A stretch of 12,079 nt of DNA from an uncultured Eubacteriales bacterium (lineage in GTDB: Bacteria; Bacillota; Clostridia; Oscillospirales; Acutalibacteraceae), in NCBI GenBank assembly GCA_910580045.1, contig CAJTXF010000013.1, positions 20,568 to 32,646 on the forward strand. The letters run 5' to 3'. Below the pieces are notes generated by a model. That model was not told the DNA's origin. It saw nothing but the letters and a program-made list of their open reading frames with translations, and ran no database searches. Made by a program: the position numbers and the translations under genes. This document shows positions 6,032-12,079 of this stretch, piece after piece. Within the stretch, counting starts at the first letter, position 1. Each line of letters opens with the position of its first letter.

Positions 6032-6060
6032 TTGCGTATTGCTCTATGGCATGTTATCAT
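6032..6060 (+). promoter_or_regulatory. Possible promoter of the 110-aa membrane protein gene
   Basis: TTGCGT (6032-6037), 17-bp spacer, TATCAT (6055-6060). The predicted start (about 6067) would fall inside the AAGGGGG ribosome binding site, leaving almost no leader, so this assignment is weak. Confidence 0.35.
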
Positions 6061-6077
6061 AAAAAGGGGGTTATATA

Positions 6078-6410
6078 ATGGATTCATCAAATGCGCGCTT
6101 TATCACATATATGTTTACCGACCTGTTCGGCTTCTGTTATTTTGTGCTGCCTGTTGTCCTGGCTTTTGCCGCTCAGCTGCTGCTGTGCTTCCGGGCTAAA
6201 AGGGTTCCGCTGAAGCTGCTTCCCGCCGCTTTTGGGGGCTTGATACTGGCGGCAGTTTACGGAATGTTCCTGATTTTCGGCGAAAACCTGCTCTACCTCT
6301 ACCCCCTGGGTATCGGGGGGCTGATTCTGTTGGGCAGCACCTGTGGCTGGGTGGTTTACGCTGCTGTGCAAACGGCCCGCTGCCTCACAAAAAAGACGCC
6401 TCGAACCTGA
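6078..6410 (+). CDS. Small integral membrane protein of unknown function, three predicted spans
   Basis: A 110-aa protein I do not recognise. Hydrophobic spans at about 17-38, 47-68 and 75-100, short loops with basic residues (RAKRVPLK at 39-46; tail RCLTKKTPRT), so the C-terminus is predicted inside. ATG is preceded by AAAGGGGG at 7 nt. It is the only plus-strand gene in the ribosomal section and interrupts the usual rplK-rplA-rplJ-rplL order. Its stop codon lies in the loop of the terminator hairpin that also ends the rplKA transcript from the other side. Confidence 0.72.
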   Translation: MDSSNARFITYMFTDLFGFCYFVLPVVLAFAAQLLLCFRAKRVPLKLLPAAFGGLILAAVYGMFLIFGENLLYLYPLGIGGLILLGSTCGWVVYAAVQTARCLTKKTPRT

Positions 6411-6416
6411 GGCGTC
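6389..6416. terminator. Bidirectional terminator between the 110-aa gene and rplA
   Basis: Perfect 8-bp stem GACGCCTC (6395-6402) with GAGGCGTC (6409-6416), loop of six. On the minus strand six Ts follow, making a strong terminator for the rpmG-rplA transcript; on the plus strand TCTCTTT follows, a weaker one. Confidence 0.88.
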
Positions 6417-6445
6417 TCTCTTTATGAATATAGTAAAGGCGTCTG

Positions 6446-6466
6446 AAAAGAAGATACTCTTCTTTT
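6446..6466. repeat. AT-rich inverted repeat downstream of rplA
   Basis: Perfect 9-bp inverted repeat AAAAGAAGA/TCTTCTTTT with a 3-nt loop, between the rplA stop and the terminator. It lacks a following U-run, so it is not itself a terminator; an mRNA end-processing or protective role would be inference. Confidence 0.45.
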
Positions 6467-6488
6467 GCTTTTCGTTAATTATAAAAAC

Positions 6489-7181
6489 TCAGACAAACTT
6501 TGCCGGGTTAATCTTAATCCCAGGACCCATGGTGGCGCTCAGCACACAGGAGCGCACATACTGGCCCTTCGCCGCGGCGGGCTTGGCCTTCACGATAGCA
6601 TCCATCAGGGTGTTGAAGTTCTCGGTCAGCTTCTCCGCGCCAAAGGAAATCTTTCCAATGGGGCAGTGGATGATGTTGGTCTTGTCCAGACGGTACTCAA
6701 TCTTACCGGCCTTAGCCTCCTGCACAGCACGGCCGATGTCCGGGGTCACGGTGCCGGCCTTGGGGTTGGGCATCAAGCCCCGGGGGCCCAGTACTTTACC
6801 CAGACGGCCCACCAGGCCCATCATGTCAGGAGAGGTGACCACCACGTCAAAGTCCATCCAGCCCTCGGACTGAATCTTCTGGACCATCTCTTCCGCGCCT
6901 ACAAAATCAGCGCCAGCGGCCTGGGCGGCCTCAATGTTGTCGCCCTTGCAGATGGCCAGCACCCGCACGTTCTTGCCAGTGCCGTTGGGCAGCACAATGG
7001 CGCCGCGAACCTGCTGGTCAGCGTGGCGGCCGTCAACGCCCAGCTTTACATGGAGCTCTACAGTCTCGTCAAACTTGCTGACACCGGTCTTCACACAAAG
7101 GTCCAGGGCCTCTGCGGTATCATACAGCTTCTGCCTGTCGATGAGCTTTGCGCTCTCTCTGTACTTCTTGCCGTGTTTCAT
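6489..7181 (-). CDS. rplA: Ribosomal protein uL1
   Basis: Protein of the mobile L1 stalk of 23S rRNA at the E site and, in many bacteria, translational repressor of the rplKA mRNA (230 aa, usual length). Family segments include KFDETVELHVKLGVDGRHADQQVRGAIVLPNGTG (about 37-70), GLVGRLGKVLGPRGLMPNPKAGTV and GPGIKINP near the end. ATG preceded by AAAGGGGG at 8 nt. It lies 18 nt after rplK and ends the cluster before the bidirectional terminator. Confidence 0.98.
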   Translation of the reverse strand: MKHGKKYRESAKLIDRQKLYDTAEALDLCVKTGVSKFDETVELHVKLGVDGRHADQQVRGAIVLPNGTGKNVRVLAICKGDNIEAAQAAGADFVGAEEMVQKIQSEGWMDFDVVVTSPDMMGLVGRLGKVLGPRGLMPNPKAGTVTPDIGRAVQEAKAGKIEYRLDKTNIIHCPIGKISFGAEKLTENFNTLMDAIVKAKPAAAKGQYVRSCVLSATMGPGIKINPAKFV

Positions 7182-7199
7182 TGCAGTTTCCCCCTTTCC

Positions 7200-7625
7200 T
7201 TAGTCAATCACTTCAATGCCCATGCTGCGGGCCGTGCCGGCAATCATGCTCATGGCGGCCTCCAGGGACCCGGCGTTCAGGTCAGGCATCTTGGTTTCTG
7301 CGATTTTCTGAATCTGCTCTTTGGTGATTTTGGCGACCTTCTTCTTGTTGGGCTCGCCGGAGGCCGTCTCAATGCCCACAGCCTTCTTAATCAGCACTGC
7401 GGCAGGCGGGGTCTTGGTGATAAAGGTGAAGGAGCGGTCCGCGTATACAGTGATAACCACGGGGATAATCAGGCCCACGTCGTTCTTGGTCCGCTCATTA
7501 AACTCTTTGGTAAAAGCCATGATGTTCACGCCGTGCTGGCCCAGCGCAGGGCCGACAGGCGGGGCCGGTGTTGCTTTACCGGCAGGGATTTGGAGCTTAA
7601 TAAAGCCCGTTACCTTTTGTGCCAT
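7200..7625 (-). CDS. rplK: Ribosomal protein uL11
   Basis: Part of the GTPase-associated centre of the 50S subunit (141 aa, exact family length). The N-terminal IKLQIPAGKATPAPPVGPALGQHGVNIMAF proline-rich domain and the 23S-binding C-terminal domain (TKEQIQKIAETKMPDLNAGSLEAAMSMIAGTARSMGI) are intact. ATG preceded by GGAGGT at 9 nt. Preceded by a structured 305-bp spacer after nusG and followed by rplA at 18 nt. Confidence 0.98.
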   Translation of the reverse strand: MAQKVTGFIKLQIPAGKATPAPPVGPALGQHGVNIMAFTKEFNERTKNDVGLIIPVVITVYADRSFTFITKTPPAAVLIKKAVGIETASGEPNKKKVAKITKEQIQKIAETKMPDLNAGSLEAAMSMIAGTARSMGIEVID

Positions 7626-7930
7626 TTTGCATTACCTCCAAATATTGTGGTGATAGCGGTACGGGCAGGAAAATTTTACCCGTGCCTCCCACGGAGAAGC
7701 CCGGCTGATAAGGCCCGGCCTCACTCGCTTCGTACATTCCCGTTCTCATCCATTACGATAGCTGGACACTCTATGGCCATTTTGTGCCAAAATGGCCATG
7801 AAGGGCAATGGTGATTATGGCCTCCGGCGCCCAGGGACTCTACCCCTGGGCCGCGCAAACGTTACCAACCTCGCAAGAGCCTGTTCGTTTTGCGCTCGAC
7901 CGGCAGGCCCGTAAAACCGTCTCAGGATAA
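7626..7930 (-). other. Structured nusG-rplK spacer with several inverted repeats
   Basis: No ORF with a ribosome binding site and no strong promoter is seen. Hairpins visible: ATGGCCATTTT/AAAATGGCCAT at 7773-7799 (11 bp perfect, loop of 5); CCCAGGG/CCCTGGG at about 7839-7857; a long-range helix GCGCAAACG/CGTTTTGCGC (7853-7861 with 7886-7895, one bulge); and ACGGG/CCCGT near 7659-7683, just before the rplK ribosome binding site. The last could belong to an L1-responsive control region, since L1 represses rplKA in other bacteria, but I cannot identify the L1-binding motif. The CCAGGGGTAGAGTCCCTGG core with adjacent GCCGGAGG resembles dispersed intergenic palindromes of related Clostridia (from memory). 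Confidence 0.5.
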
Positions 7931-8455
7931 TCACCCAATGGGCTCGGCCTGGTCCAGCTCCAGCTCCACCGGGGTATCCCGGCCGAACATGGACACTGTG
8001 ACCCGCACCCGGTTCTTCTCCGGCTCCATTTCCTCTACCACGCCGATGAAGCCTTCCAAGGGCCCGTCGATGATATTCACCGAGTCGCCCACCTGATAGC
8101 TGACTTCCACCTGGCGCTGTTCCACCCCAAGCCTGGCCACCTCCGCGTCGGTCAGGGGCACGGGCTTGGAAGAGGGGCCCACAAAGCCTGTACAGCCCCG
8201 GATATTCCGCACAGCGTACCAGCTCTCGTCGGTCATCACCATCTTCACGATGACATAGCCGGGGAAAATCTTGCGCTCTACCTCTTTGCGCTTGCCCTCC
8301 TCGGTGATTTCAGTCACCTGCTCGGTGGGCACGCGGATTTCCTGGATGAGCTCCTGCATCTGGCGGTTCTCCACCGTCTTCTCCAGGTTTGAGGCAACTT
8401 TGTTTTCATATCCCGAATAGGTATGCACCACATACCATTTCGCGTCTTCCGCCAT
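7931..8455 (-). CDS. nusG: Transcription termination/antitermination factor NusG
   Basis: RNA polymerase-associated elongation factor (174 aa, usual length). NGN domain at about 5-110 with KWYVVHTYSGYENKV and the core ERKIFPGYVIVKMVM, then the KOW domain at 121-152 (VGDSVNIIDGPLEGFIGVV). Start MAEDAKWY follows GGGAGGAG; an in-frame TTG 15 nt upstream is within the ribosome binding site and rejected. 55 nt after secE, same operon. Confidence 0.97.
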   Translation of the reverse strand: MAEDAKWYVVHTYSGYENKVASNLEKTVENRQMQELIQEIRVPTEQVTEITEEGKRKEVERKIFPGYVIVKMVMTDESWYAVRNIRGCTGFVGPSSKPVPLTDAEVARLGVEQRQVEVSYQVGDSVNIIDGPLEGFIGVVEEMEPEKNRVRVTVSMFGRDTPVELELDQAEPIG

Positions 8456-8510
8456 CAGCTCTCCTCCCAATCTTGCCCGCCGGGGCAGTTCTGGGGCCGG
8501 GACCCTGTCC

Positions 8511-8753
8511 TCAGCCCGCCACGTTCATCACCAGGCCCAGCAGGCTCATAAAGGCAGTGTCCAGCAAAAAGACGAACAGCCCCAGGACAATGATGGTCAC
8601 CAGCACCACGCCGGTGTTCTTAAACACATTCTTGGGCGCGGGCCATACAATCTTTTTAATCTCGCCCTTGCAGTCCTTTACAAACTTTGCTGTCCTTTTG
8701 CCAAAAGCGGCCAAGGCGTTGGGCTTTTTGGTGTTCTTCTCGTTATCCGCCAT
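8511..8753 (-). CDS. secE: Preprotein translocase subunit SecE
   Basis: Small essential subunit that clamps SecY in the membrane channel (80 aa, typical single-span Firmicute form). Amphipathic helix FVKDCKGEIKKIVWPAPKNVFKNT (24-47) with the conserved WP motif, then one membrane span at 48-70. ATG preceded by AAGGAG at 10 nt. Lies 13 nt after rpmG and upstream of nusG, the standard secE-nusG order. Confidence 0.96.
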   Translation of the reverse strand: MADNEKNTKKPNALAAFGKRTAKFVKDCKGEIKKIVWPAPKNVFKNTGVVLVTIIVLGLFVFLLDTAFMSLLGLVMNVAG

Positions 8754-8766
8754 TGTTGCCCGCTCC

Positions 8767-8916
8767 TTACTTGGTTTCCCTGTGCAGGGTGTGCTTCCGG
8801 CAGAACCGGCAGTACTTGTTCATTTCCAGCCTGTCCGGGTCGTTCTTCTTGTTCTTTTTGGTCAGGTAGTTGCGCTGCTTGCACTCTGTGCAGGCCAGCA
8901 CGATTTTGACACGCAT
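8767..8916 (-). CDS. rpmG: Ribosomal protein bL33 (zinc-binding type)
   Basis: A 49-aa 50S protein reading MRVKIVLACTECKQRNYLTK and ending HTLHRETK. Two CxxC pairs (C9-C12 and C36-C39) mark the zinc-dependent C+ form. ATG preceded by GGAGG at 9 nt. First gene of the rpmG-secE-nusG-rplK-rplA cluster, with a leader of about 145 nt. No tRNA-Trp lies between rpmG and secE, as is found in some bacteria. Confidence 0.95.
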   Translation of the reverse strand: MRVKIVLACTECKQRNYLTKKNKKNDPDRLEMNKYCRFCRKHTLHRETK

Positions 8917-9035
8917 TCTTCAGCACCTCCATAATTTTGTGCGTCCGGCGCGGGGCGCAGAACGCCCTGGATGTTTTGCCTAAGGCGCGCAGCCGCAGAC
9001 CACAGGCCGCCTTGCCTCCCTCAAAAAAGAAAGCG

Positions 9036-9061
9036 CAAAAAAAGAAGCCTCTTTTTCGAGG
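9036..9061 (-). other. Short hairpin and U-run at the very 5' end of the rpmG operon transcript
   Basis: CCTC/GAGG (9048-9061) followed by CTTCTTTTTTT on the minus strand, beginning almost at the predicted start (about 9062). The 4-bp stem is weak for a real terminator; it may be a 5'-end structure or an initial pausing site. Confidence 0.35.
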
Positions 9062-9068
9062 TGTTTTC

Positions 9069-9097
9069 AGTATACCACACCCCCCGGGCCCTGTCAA
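9069..9097 (-). promoter_or_regulatory. Promoter of the rpmG-secE-nusG-rplK-rplA cluster
   Basis: Minus-strand TTGACA (9092-9097), 17-bp GC-rich spacer, TATACT (9069-9074); start near 9062. Confidence 0.88.
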
Positions 9098-9144
9098 GCC
9101 GCTCCACGATTTTTCTTGCGTACCCGGCTGGCTGTGCCCGGCGC

Positions 9145-9930
9145 TCAGCTCAGCCGGGCCTCTACCTTTTTGCCCCGGCTCTTCTTTTTCTTCTCTGGCT
9201 TGATATTTTTGCCGATAAGCCTGCGGGAGAAGCCGCTGACCTTCTTCAAGTCCCCCTCAAACCGCCCGTGCAGCACCTGGAAGCTCTCTTTTGACAGGCC
9301 GTTGCAGAACACATAAGTGACAATGGAGCGCAAATCCATGTCCCCGTTCTTATACATATCCTCCAGCAGCTCGCAGAGCTTGCCCACCGGCTCGCTGTCC
9401 GGGTATTTCTGCACCAAATCCTCCACCCGGGGGATAACATGGGCCCGCAGGAAGGTGATAAAGCGCACCTGGCCGTAAGTGATTTTCTCCTGGTTCAGCT
9501 CCTCCCGCACCTCGGGGAAAAGGCTGGCCAGGCGGTTGATAAAGAACAGGGGGTCCACTGTGCGGTTCTCGCCCTTGCCGGCCTTTTTCCGCTGCTGCTG
9601 CACCACAGCCACCCGCTTGGGGCCGCGGACCACCTCAAGAAAGTCGTTGACAATGCTCTCCGCGTCAGCCCGCTCCCCGGCCTTCATGTCAAAAAGCCAG
9701 GCAGAGAGTTCCCGCCAGTCCCCGGGCTTGCCGGAACTGGTCAGGGTGGTGGAGCGCAGCACAAAGCTCTGGCGCTTGACCGCGTAGAGAAGGCTGTAAG
9801 CCACCTCGTCCGCGGCGAAGATAACAGCGCGGCCAGCCTGGTCCTCCAGGGGTTCCGGCTCCTTGAAGCCCTGCTGGGTCAGCTCGGCGGAGAGGGCGGA
9901 TTGGATAAGGTCAAAGGGGATAAAGTCCAA
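9145..9930 (-). CDS. Conserved-type protein of unknown function (261 aa, basic C-terminal tail)
   Basis: I do not recognise a function. Residues 1-100 form an alpha/beta region; 107-124 are a basic linker (QQQRKKAGKGENR); 125-175 (DPLFFINRLASLFPEVREELNQ...YGQVRFITFLRAHVIPRVEDLVQKY) is helical and recalls a Clostridia domain of unknown function, possibly DUF7674, from memory only. The end is very basic (KPEKKKKSRGKK), suggesting RNA, DNA or ribosome contact. No signal peptide or membrane span. Start is TTG, 9 nt after GGAG; no closer ATG. Own promoter at 9962-9990; it sits just upstream of the rpmG promoter on the same strand, divergent from the LacI-type gene. Confidence 0.75.
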   Translation of the reverse strand: MDFIPFDLIQSALSAELTQQGFKEPEPLEDQAGRAVIFAADEVAYSLLYAVKRQSFVLRSTTLTSSGKPGDWRELSAWLFDMKAGERADAESIVNDFLEVVRGPKRVAVVQQQRKKAGKGENRTVDPLFFINRLASLFPEVREELNQEKITYGQVRFITFLRAHVIPRVEDLVQKYPDSEPVGKLCELLEDMYKNGDMDLRSIVTYVFCNGLSKESFQVLHGRFEGDLKKVSGFSRRLIGKNIKPEKKKKSRGKKVEARLS

Positions 9931-9961
9931 AGGTATCAGCTCCAGTTTAGTTTATCGGTTT

Positions 9962-9990
9962 ATTGTAGCACGTTTTGGCGAAAATGTCCA
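9962..9990 (-). promoter_or_regulatory. Promoter of the 261-aa protein gene
   Basis: Minus-strand TGGACA (9985-9990), 17-bp spacer, TACAAT (9962-9967); the leader would be about 25 nt. Confidence 0.7.
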
Positions 9991-10089
9991 GGCCCAGTTT
10001 GCAGGGGAGCAGAACACCGCCCAGAGCCCGCTTCGCCCGCTATCCTCCCACAGTTCCCAAACTTTTTTGAGCATTTTGCCAATACCCCC

Positions 10090-10118
10090 TTGCTTTTTGC
10101 CTGAGGATAGTTTATAAT
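10090..10118 (+). promoter_or_regulatory. Promoter of the LacI-family regulator gene
   Basis: TTGCTT (10090-10095), 17-bp spacer, TATAAT (10113-10118); start near 10125, inside the operator palindrome. Confidence 0.8.
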
Positions 10119-10140
10119 GTTTTTATAAACCGTTTATAAA
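10110..10140. promoter_or_regulatory. Operator-like palindromes for LacI autoregulation
   Basis: TTTATAAACCGTTTATAAA (10122-10140) is a perfect 9-1-9 palindrome covering the start site. A further half-site GTTTATAAT (10110-10118) overlaps the -10 and forms a second inverted pair with the left half. Three half-sites over the promoter fit self-repression by the gene that follows; binding is inferred from position and symmetry. Confidence 0.65.
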
Positions 10141-10160
10141 GGCATAGGGGCGTGTTGTAA

Positions 10161-11270
10161 ATGAAGGCTAAGGACTTAGCGAAAAAACTGGGGGTCTCTC
10201 CTGCCACCATCTCGCTGGTGCTGAACAACAAACCTGGCATCAGCGATTCCCTGCGCAAATCACTGCTGGAAAAAATCCAGGAGCTGGGGCATGAGGAAAT
10301 GCTCTGCGACGCCTGCCGGGCTGGGTCCGGCCCGGCCCCCAAGCCCCCTGAAAAACCAGAGAGCGCCTGCGCCTGCAAGGTCATTGCCTATCTGGTCCCC
10401 GGGGACTTTTTCACTGACCGGAATGACCCTTACGATTTCTTCTCCGGCGTGCTGGAGGGCGTGGAGGCCGAGGCCTGGGAGAATGACTGCTGCCTGGTCA
10501 TGGTCCATATGAATAGAAATAAGGAGGTTAGCCTGGCGGAAAAGCTCCTGCGCGCCGGCAATGTCATTGGCGCTATTGTGCACCCCTGCCGCCTGACCGA
10601 GGAACTGGGCCGGGCTGTGCAGGAGGCGGGCCTCCCCTTTGTCTTTATGGACGCGGGGGGCTTGTACAGCAAGTCTACCAATTTCTGCTGGGAGCCCAGC
10701 AGCGTGTGCATCAGCAACCGGCAGGGCATGTACCGCATGGTAAAATATCTAAAGGAAATGGGCCATACCAAGTTGGGCTATGCCTACAGCGGCTGGGGCG
10801 GGCAGGTGCGCAAAGACCGGCGCTTCTGGTATGAGCAGGCCCTAAAGGACTTCGGCCTGGCCAACCGCCCGGACTTCTCCTTCAGCGCCAGGACCGGCGA
10901 GGACCTCTACGACTATCAGGCTTTGGCAGAGCAGTTCCAGAACGCCAAGGAGCTGCCCACTGCCCTGGTCTGCGAAAACGACAGGCAGGCCTGGCGGGCT
11001 GTCAAGGCCCTGAAGCAGGTGGGCCTGCGGGTGCCGGAAGATATCTCTGTGGTTGGTTTTGACGACCAGCCTGTCTGCACAAAAATCACCCCCCACCTGA
11101 CCACCATACGCAATTCCCCCCAGCTGATGGGCCGGGAATGCGTGCTGACGCTGCAGAACCTTATCCGCCTGCGGGCCCTGGGTGAGCCGGACCCCTGGCT
11201 GCGCCTGGAGCTGCCCGCCCGGCTGATAGAGCGGGACAGCGTGCGGGATTTGCGCAAATCCTTCGGTTAA
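10161..11270 (+). CDS. LacI/PurR-family transcriptional regulator with cysteine-rich linker
   Basis: A 369-aa DNA-binding regulator. The helix-turn-helix is at 3-24 (KDLAKKLGVSPATISLVLNNK), and a periplasmic-binding-protein-like ligand domain runs from about 73 to 355, with typical segments VIAYLVPGDFF, FVFMDAGG, NRQGMYRMVKYLKEMGHTKLGY, TALVCENDRQAWRAVKALKQVGLRVPEDISVVGFDDQP and LTTIRNSP. The usual YxPNxxAR hinge helix is missing; instead residues 45-72 carry CDAC, a proline-rich run and CAC (C49, C52, C70, C72). Effector is unknown, probably a sugar or related small molecule. Ribosome binding site is weak (AGGGG, 11 nt). An operator-like palindrome overlaps its promoter. No convincing terminator follows. 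Confidence 0.93.
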   Translation: MKAKDLAKKLGVSPATISLVLNNKPGISDSLRKSLLEKIQELGHEEMLCDACRAGSGPAPKPPEKPESACACKVIAYLVPGDFFTDRNDPYDFFSGVLEGVEAEAWENDCCLVMVHMNRNKEVSLAEKLLRAGNVIGAIVHPCRLTEELGRAVQEAGLPFVFMDAGGLYSKSTNFCWEPSSVCISNRQGMYRMVKYLKEMGHTKLGYAYSGWGGQVRKDRRFWYEQALKDFGLANRPDFSFSARTGEDLYDYQALAEQFQNAKELPTALVCENDRQAWRAVKALKQVGLRVPEDISVVGFDDQPVCTKITPHLTTIRNSPQLMGRECVLTLQNLIRLRALGEPDPWLRLELPARLIERDSVRDLRKSFG

Positions 11271-11348
11271 TTTGGCCAGATAGCTGTTCACCTGTGCAAA
11301 AATATTGTCCCAACAGAAAATATTAACTTTTTTGTAATCACTCAGACC

Positions 11349-11377
11349 TTGACAGCGCCAGTTTGTGGAGGTATAAT
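11349..11377 (+). promoter_or_regulatory. Promoter of the lipoprotein gene
   Basis: TTGACA (11349-11354), 17-bp spacer, TATAAT (11372-11377), a perfect consensus; start near 11384, giving a leader of about 83 nt. Confidence 0.92.
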
Positions 11378-11466
11378 TCTTCATGGCTTCAGGGCCCGCG
11401 GCTTTCATTCCTGTTTTGCCCGTGCCCTGGGGAAACCAAAATTTTTATTTGAGAAAGGTGATTAAC

Positions 11467-12048
11467 ATGAAGAAGAATCTCCTCCGGCTCCTTGCCGCGG
11501 TCATGGCTGTTGCCATGGTCCTGTCCCTTGCCGCCTGCGGCGGTGACTCTAAGGATAAGAACAGCAGCAGCGAGCCCAGCAGCTCCGAGAGCAGCGCTTC
11601 CAGCGAGAACACCAGCAGCGCAGAGGATTCCTCCGCCGCAGACAGCTCTAAGGAAGAGAGCTCCTCTGAGACAAGCAGTGCCGTCACTACTAACGGCAAG
11701 TACGAGTCCATTCAGGCTTTCCTGGATGACCCCACTGTCAAGGCCCAGCTGGACAGCATGATTGAGAGCCTGACCGCAGGCGACGACAGCATGGATGTAT
11801 CTGTTGCCGCTGACGGCGACACCCTGGTTTACACTTTCGTTTTTGTTGGCCAGACCCTTGCTGAGGACGAGATTACTGTTATGCACGATGCCCTGGAGAG
11901 CGCCATGGCCACTCAGGCTGCAACCTTTGAGAACATCGCTGGTTCTCTGAACGACGCAATCGAGGTCAGCGACCCCAAGGTGCTGGTTGTTTATGAGGCC
12001 GAGGACGGCACTGAGATTTTCTCTCAGGAATTCAGCCCCAGCAAGTAA
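11467..12048 (+). CDS. Secreted lipoprotein, DUF4854-like
   Basis: A 193-aa lipoprotein. Signal peptide MKKNLLRLLAAVMAVAMVLS and lipobox LAAC, with Cys24 as the lipidated residue. Residues 27-75 are a Ser/Glu-rich spacer (low complexity, typical of Clostridia lipoproteins that span the cell wall), and 78-193 form a folded acidic domain (YESIQAFLDDPTVKAQLDSMI, then TLVYTFVFVGQTL, ending KVLVVYEAEDGTEIFSQEF) like DUF4854, whose function is unknown. The ATG follows AAAGGTG by 6 nt; a longer in-frame reading from 11383 would put 28 residues before the signal peptide and is rejected. Own perfect promoter. The next gene begins 11-14 nt after its stop, so an operon is likely. Confidence 0.88.
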   Translation: MKKNLLRLLAAVMAVAMVLSLAACGGDSKDKNSSSEPSSSESSASSENTSSAEDSSAADSSKEESSSETSSAVTTNGKYESIQAFLDDPTVKAQLDSMIESLTAGDDSMDVSVAADGDTLVYTFVFVGQTLAEDEITVMHDALESAMATQAATFENIAGSLNDAIEVSDPKVLVVYEAEDGTEIFSQEFSPSK

Positions 12049-12059
12049 TCGGGGAGTAC

Positions 12060-12079
12060 ATGATGAAAAGAAAGACGGG
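12060..12079 (+). CDS. Start of a further gene (partial)
   Basis: ATGATGAAAAGAAAGACG after GGGGAG; the second ATG (12063) has the better spacing of 6 nt. It reads (M)MKRKTG, a possible signal-peptide N-region. Only six or seven codons are in the window, so the product cannot be named. It probably shares the lipoprotein transcript. Confidence 0.45.

Noticed and set aside
6465..7814. 449-codon plus-strand frame antisense to rplA and rplK
   Set aside because: It mirrors the two ribosomal protein genes in the GC-rich antisense frame; His/Leu-rich composition and no ribosome binding site are typical of shadows.
7626..7930. A separate rplK promoter in the spacer
   Set aside because: Only isolated -10-like hexamers were seen, none with a -35 at 16-18 bp.
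11271..11340. Terminator after the LacI-type gene
   Set aside because: Only an AATATT/AATATT pairing before TTTTTT is visible; too weak to call.
1..12079. CRISPR arrays, transposons, tRNA genes, phage or defence genes
   Set aside because: No regularly spaced repeats, transposase or integrase motifs, cloverleaf-like sequences or known defence domains were seen on either strand.

Overview
The window looks like a chromosomal segment of a fairly GC-rich gut-type Clostridia, most likely Oscillospiraceae/Ruminococcaceae. The basis is Clostridia-like ribosomal proteins, strong GGAGG ribosome binding sites, sigma-A type promoters that almost all have exact 17-bp spacers, several TTG/GTG starts, a Ser-rich DUF4854-like lipoprotein, and compact operons. 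No mobile element, CRISPR array, tRNA or rRNA gene was seen. Genus cannot be settled from sequence reading alone.

Most genes lie on the minus strand. Read in that direction: (1) a divergent promoter region near 9962-10118 drives an unrecognised 261-aa basic-tailed protein (9930-9145). (2) A consensus promoter at 9069-9097 starts the rpmG-secE-nusG-rplK-rplA cluster (L33, SecE, NusG, L11, L1), with a 305-bp structured gap between nusG and rplK, ending in a strong bidirectional terminator at 6389-6416. (3) A small plus-strand membrane protein gene (6078-6410) and a minus-strand flavin-binding protein (5963-5481) separate rplKA from rplJL. (4) rplJ-rplL (L10, L7/L12) have their own perfect promoter, a recognisable L10-binding leader and an attenuator; rplL is followed by three tandem mini-hairpins and a terminator. 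The rpoB gene, which often follows rplL, is not there. (5) A metallo-beta-lactamase-fold hydrolase follows the terminator, then a small two-span membrane protein with its own promoter and terminator. (6) The potA-potB-potC polyamine ABC transporter genes (potC cut by the window edge) are expressed from a consensus promoter through an unusually long (about 500 nt), strongly structured 5' leader that also contains a possible 10-codon leader ORF.

On the plus strand at the right end lie a LacI/PurR-type regulator with a cysteine-rich, proline-rich segment in place of the usual hinge and an operator-like palindrome over its own promoter, a secreted lipoprotein with a perfect promoter, and the first codons of a further gene.

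Genes work in three themes: translation/transcription machinery (rpmG to rplA, rplJL), polyamine import (potABC), and accessory functions (LacI regulator, lipoprotein, flavoprotein, hydrolase, small membrane proteins). The most unusual signals are RNA-level: the potABC leader, the rplL 3' hairpin trio, and the nusG-rplK spacer. Stretches above 300 bp without a classical gene are 2190-2869 (potA leader, promoter and an upstream terminator) and 7626-7930 (structured spacer). The 3370-3461 stretch after the hydrolase stop shows no convincing terminator.
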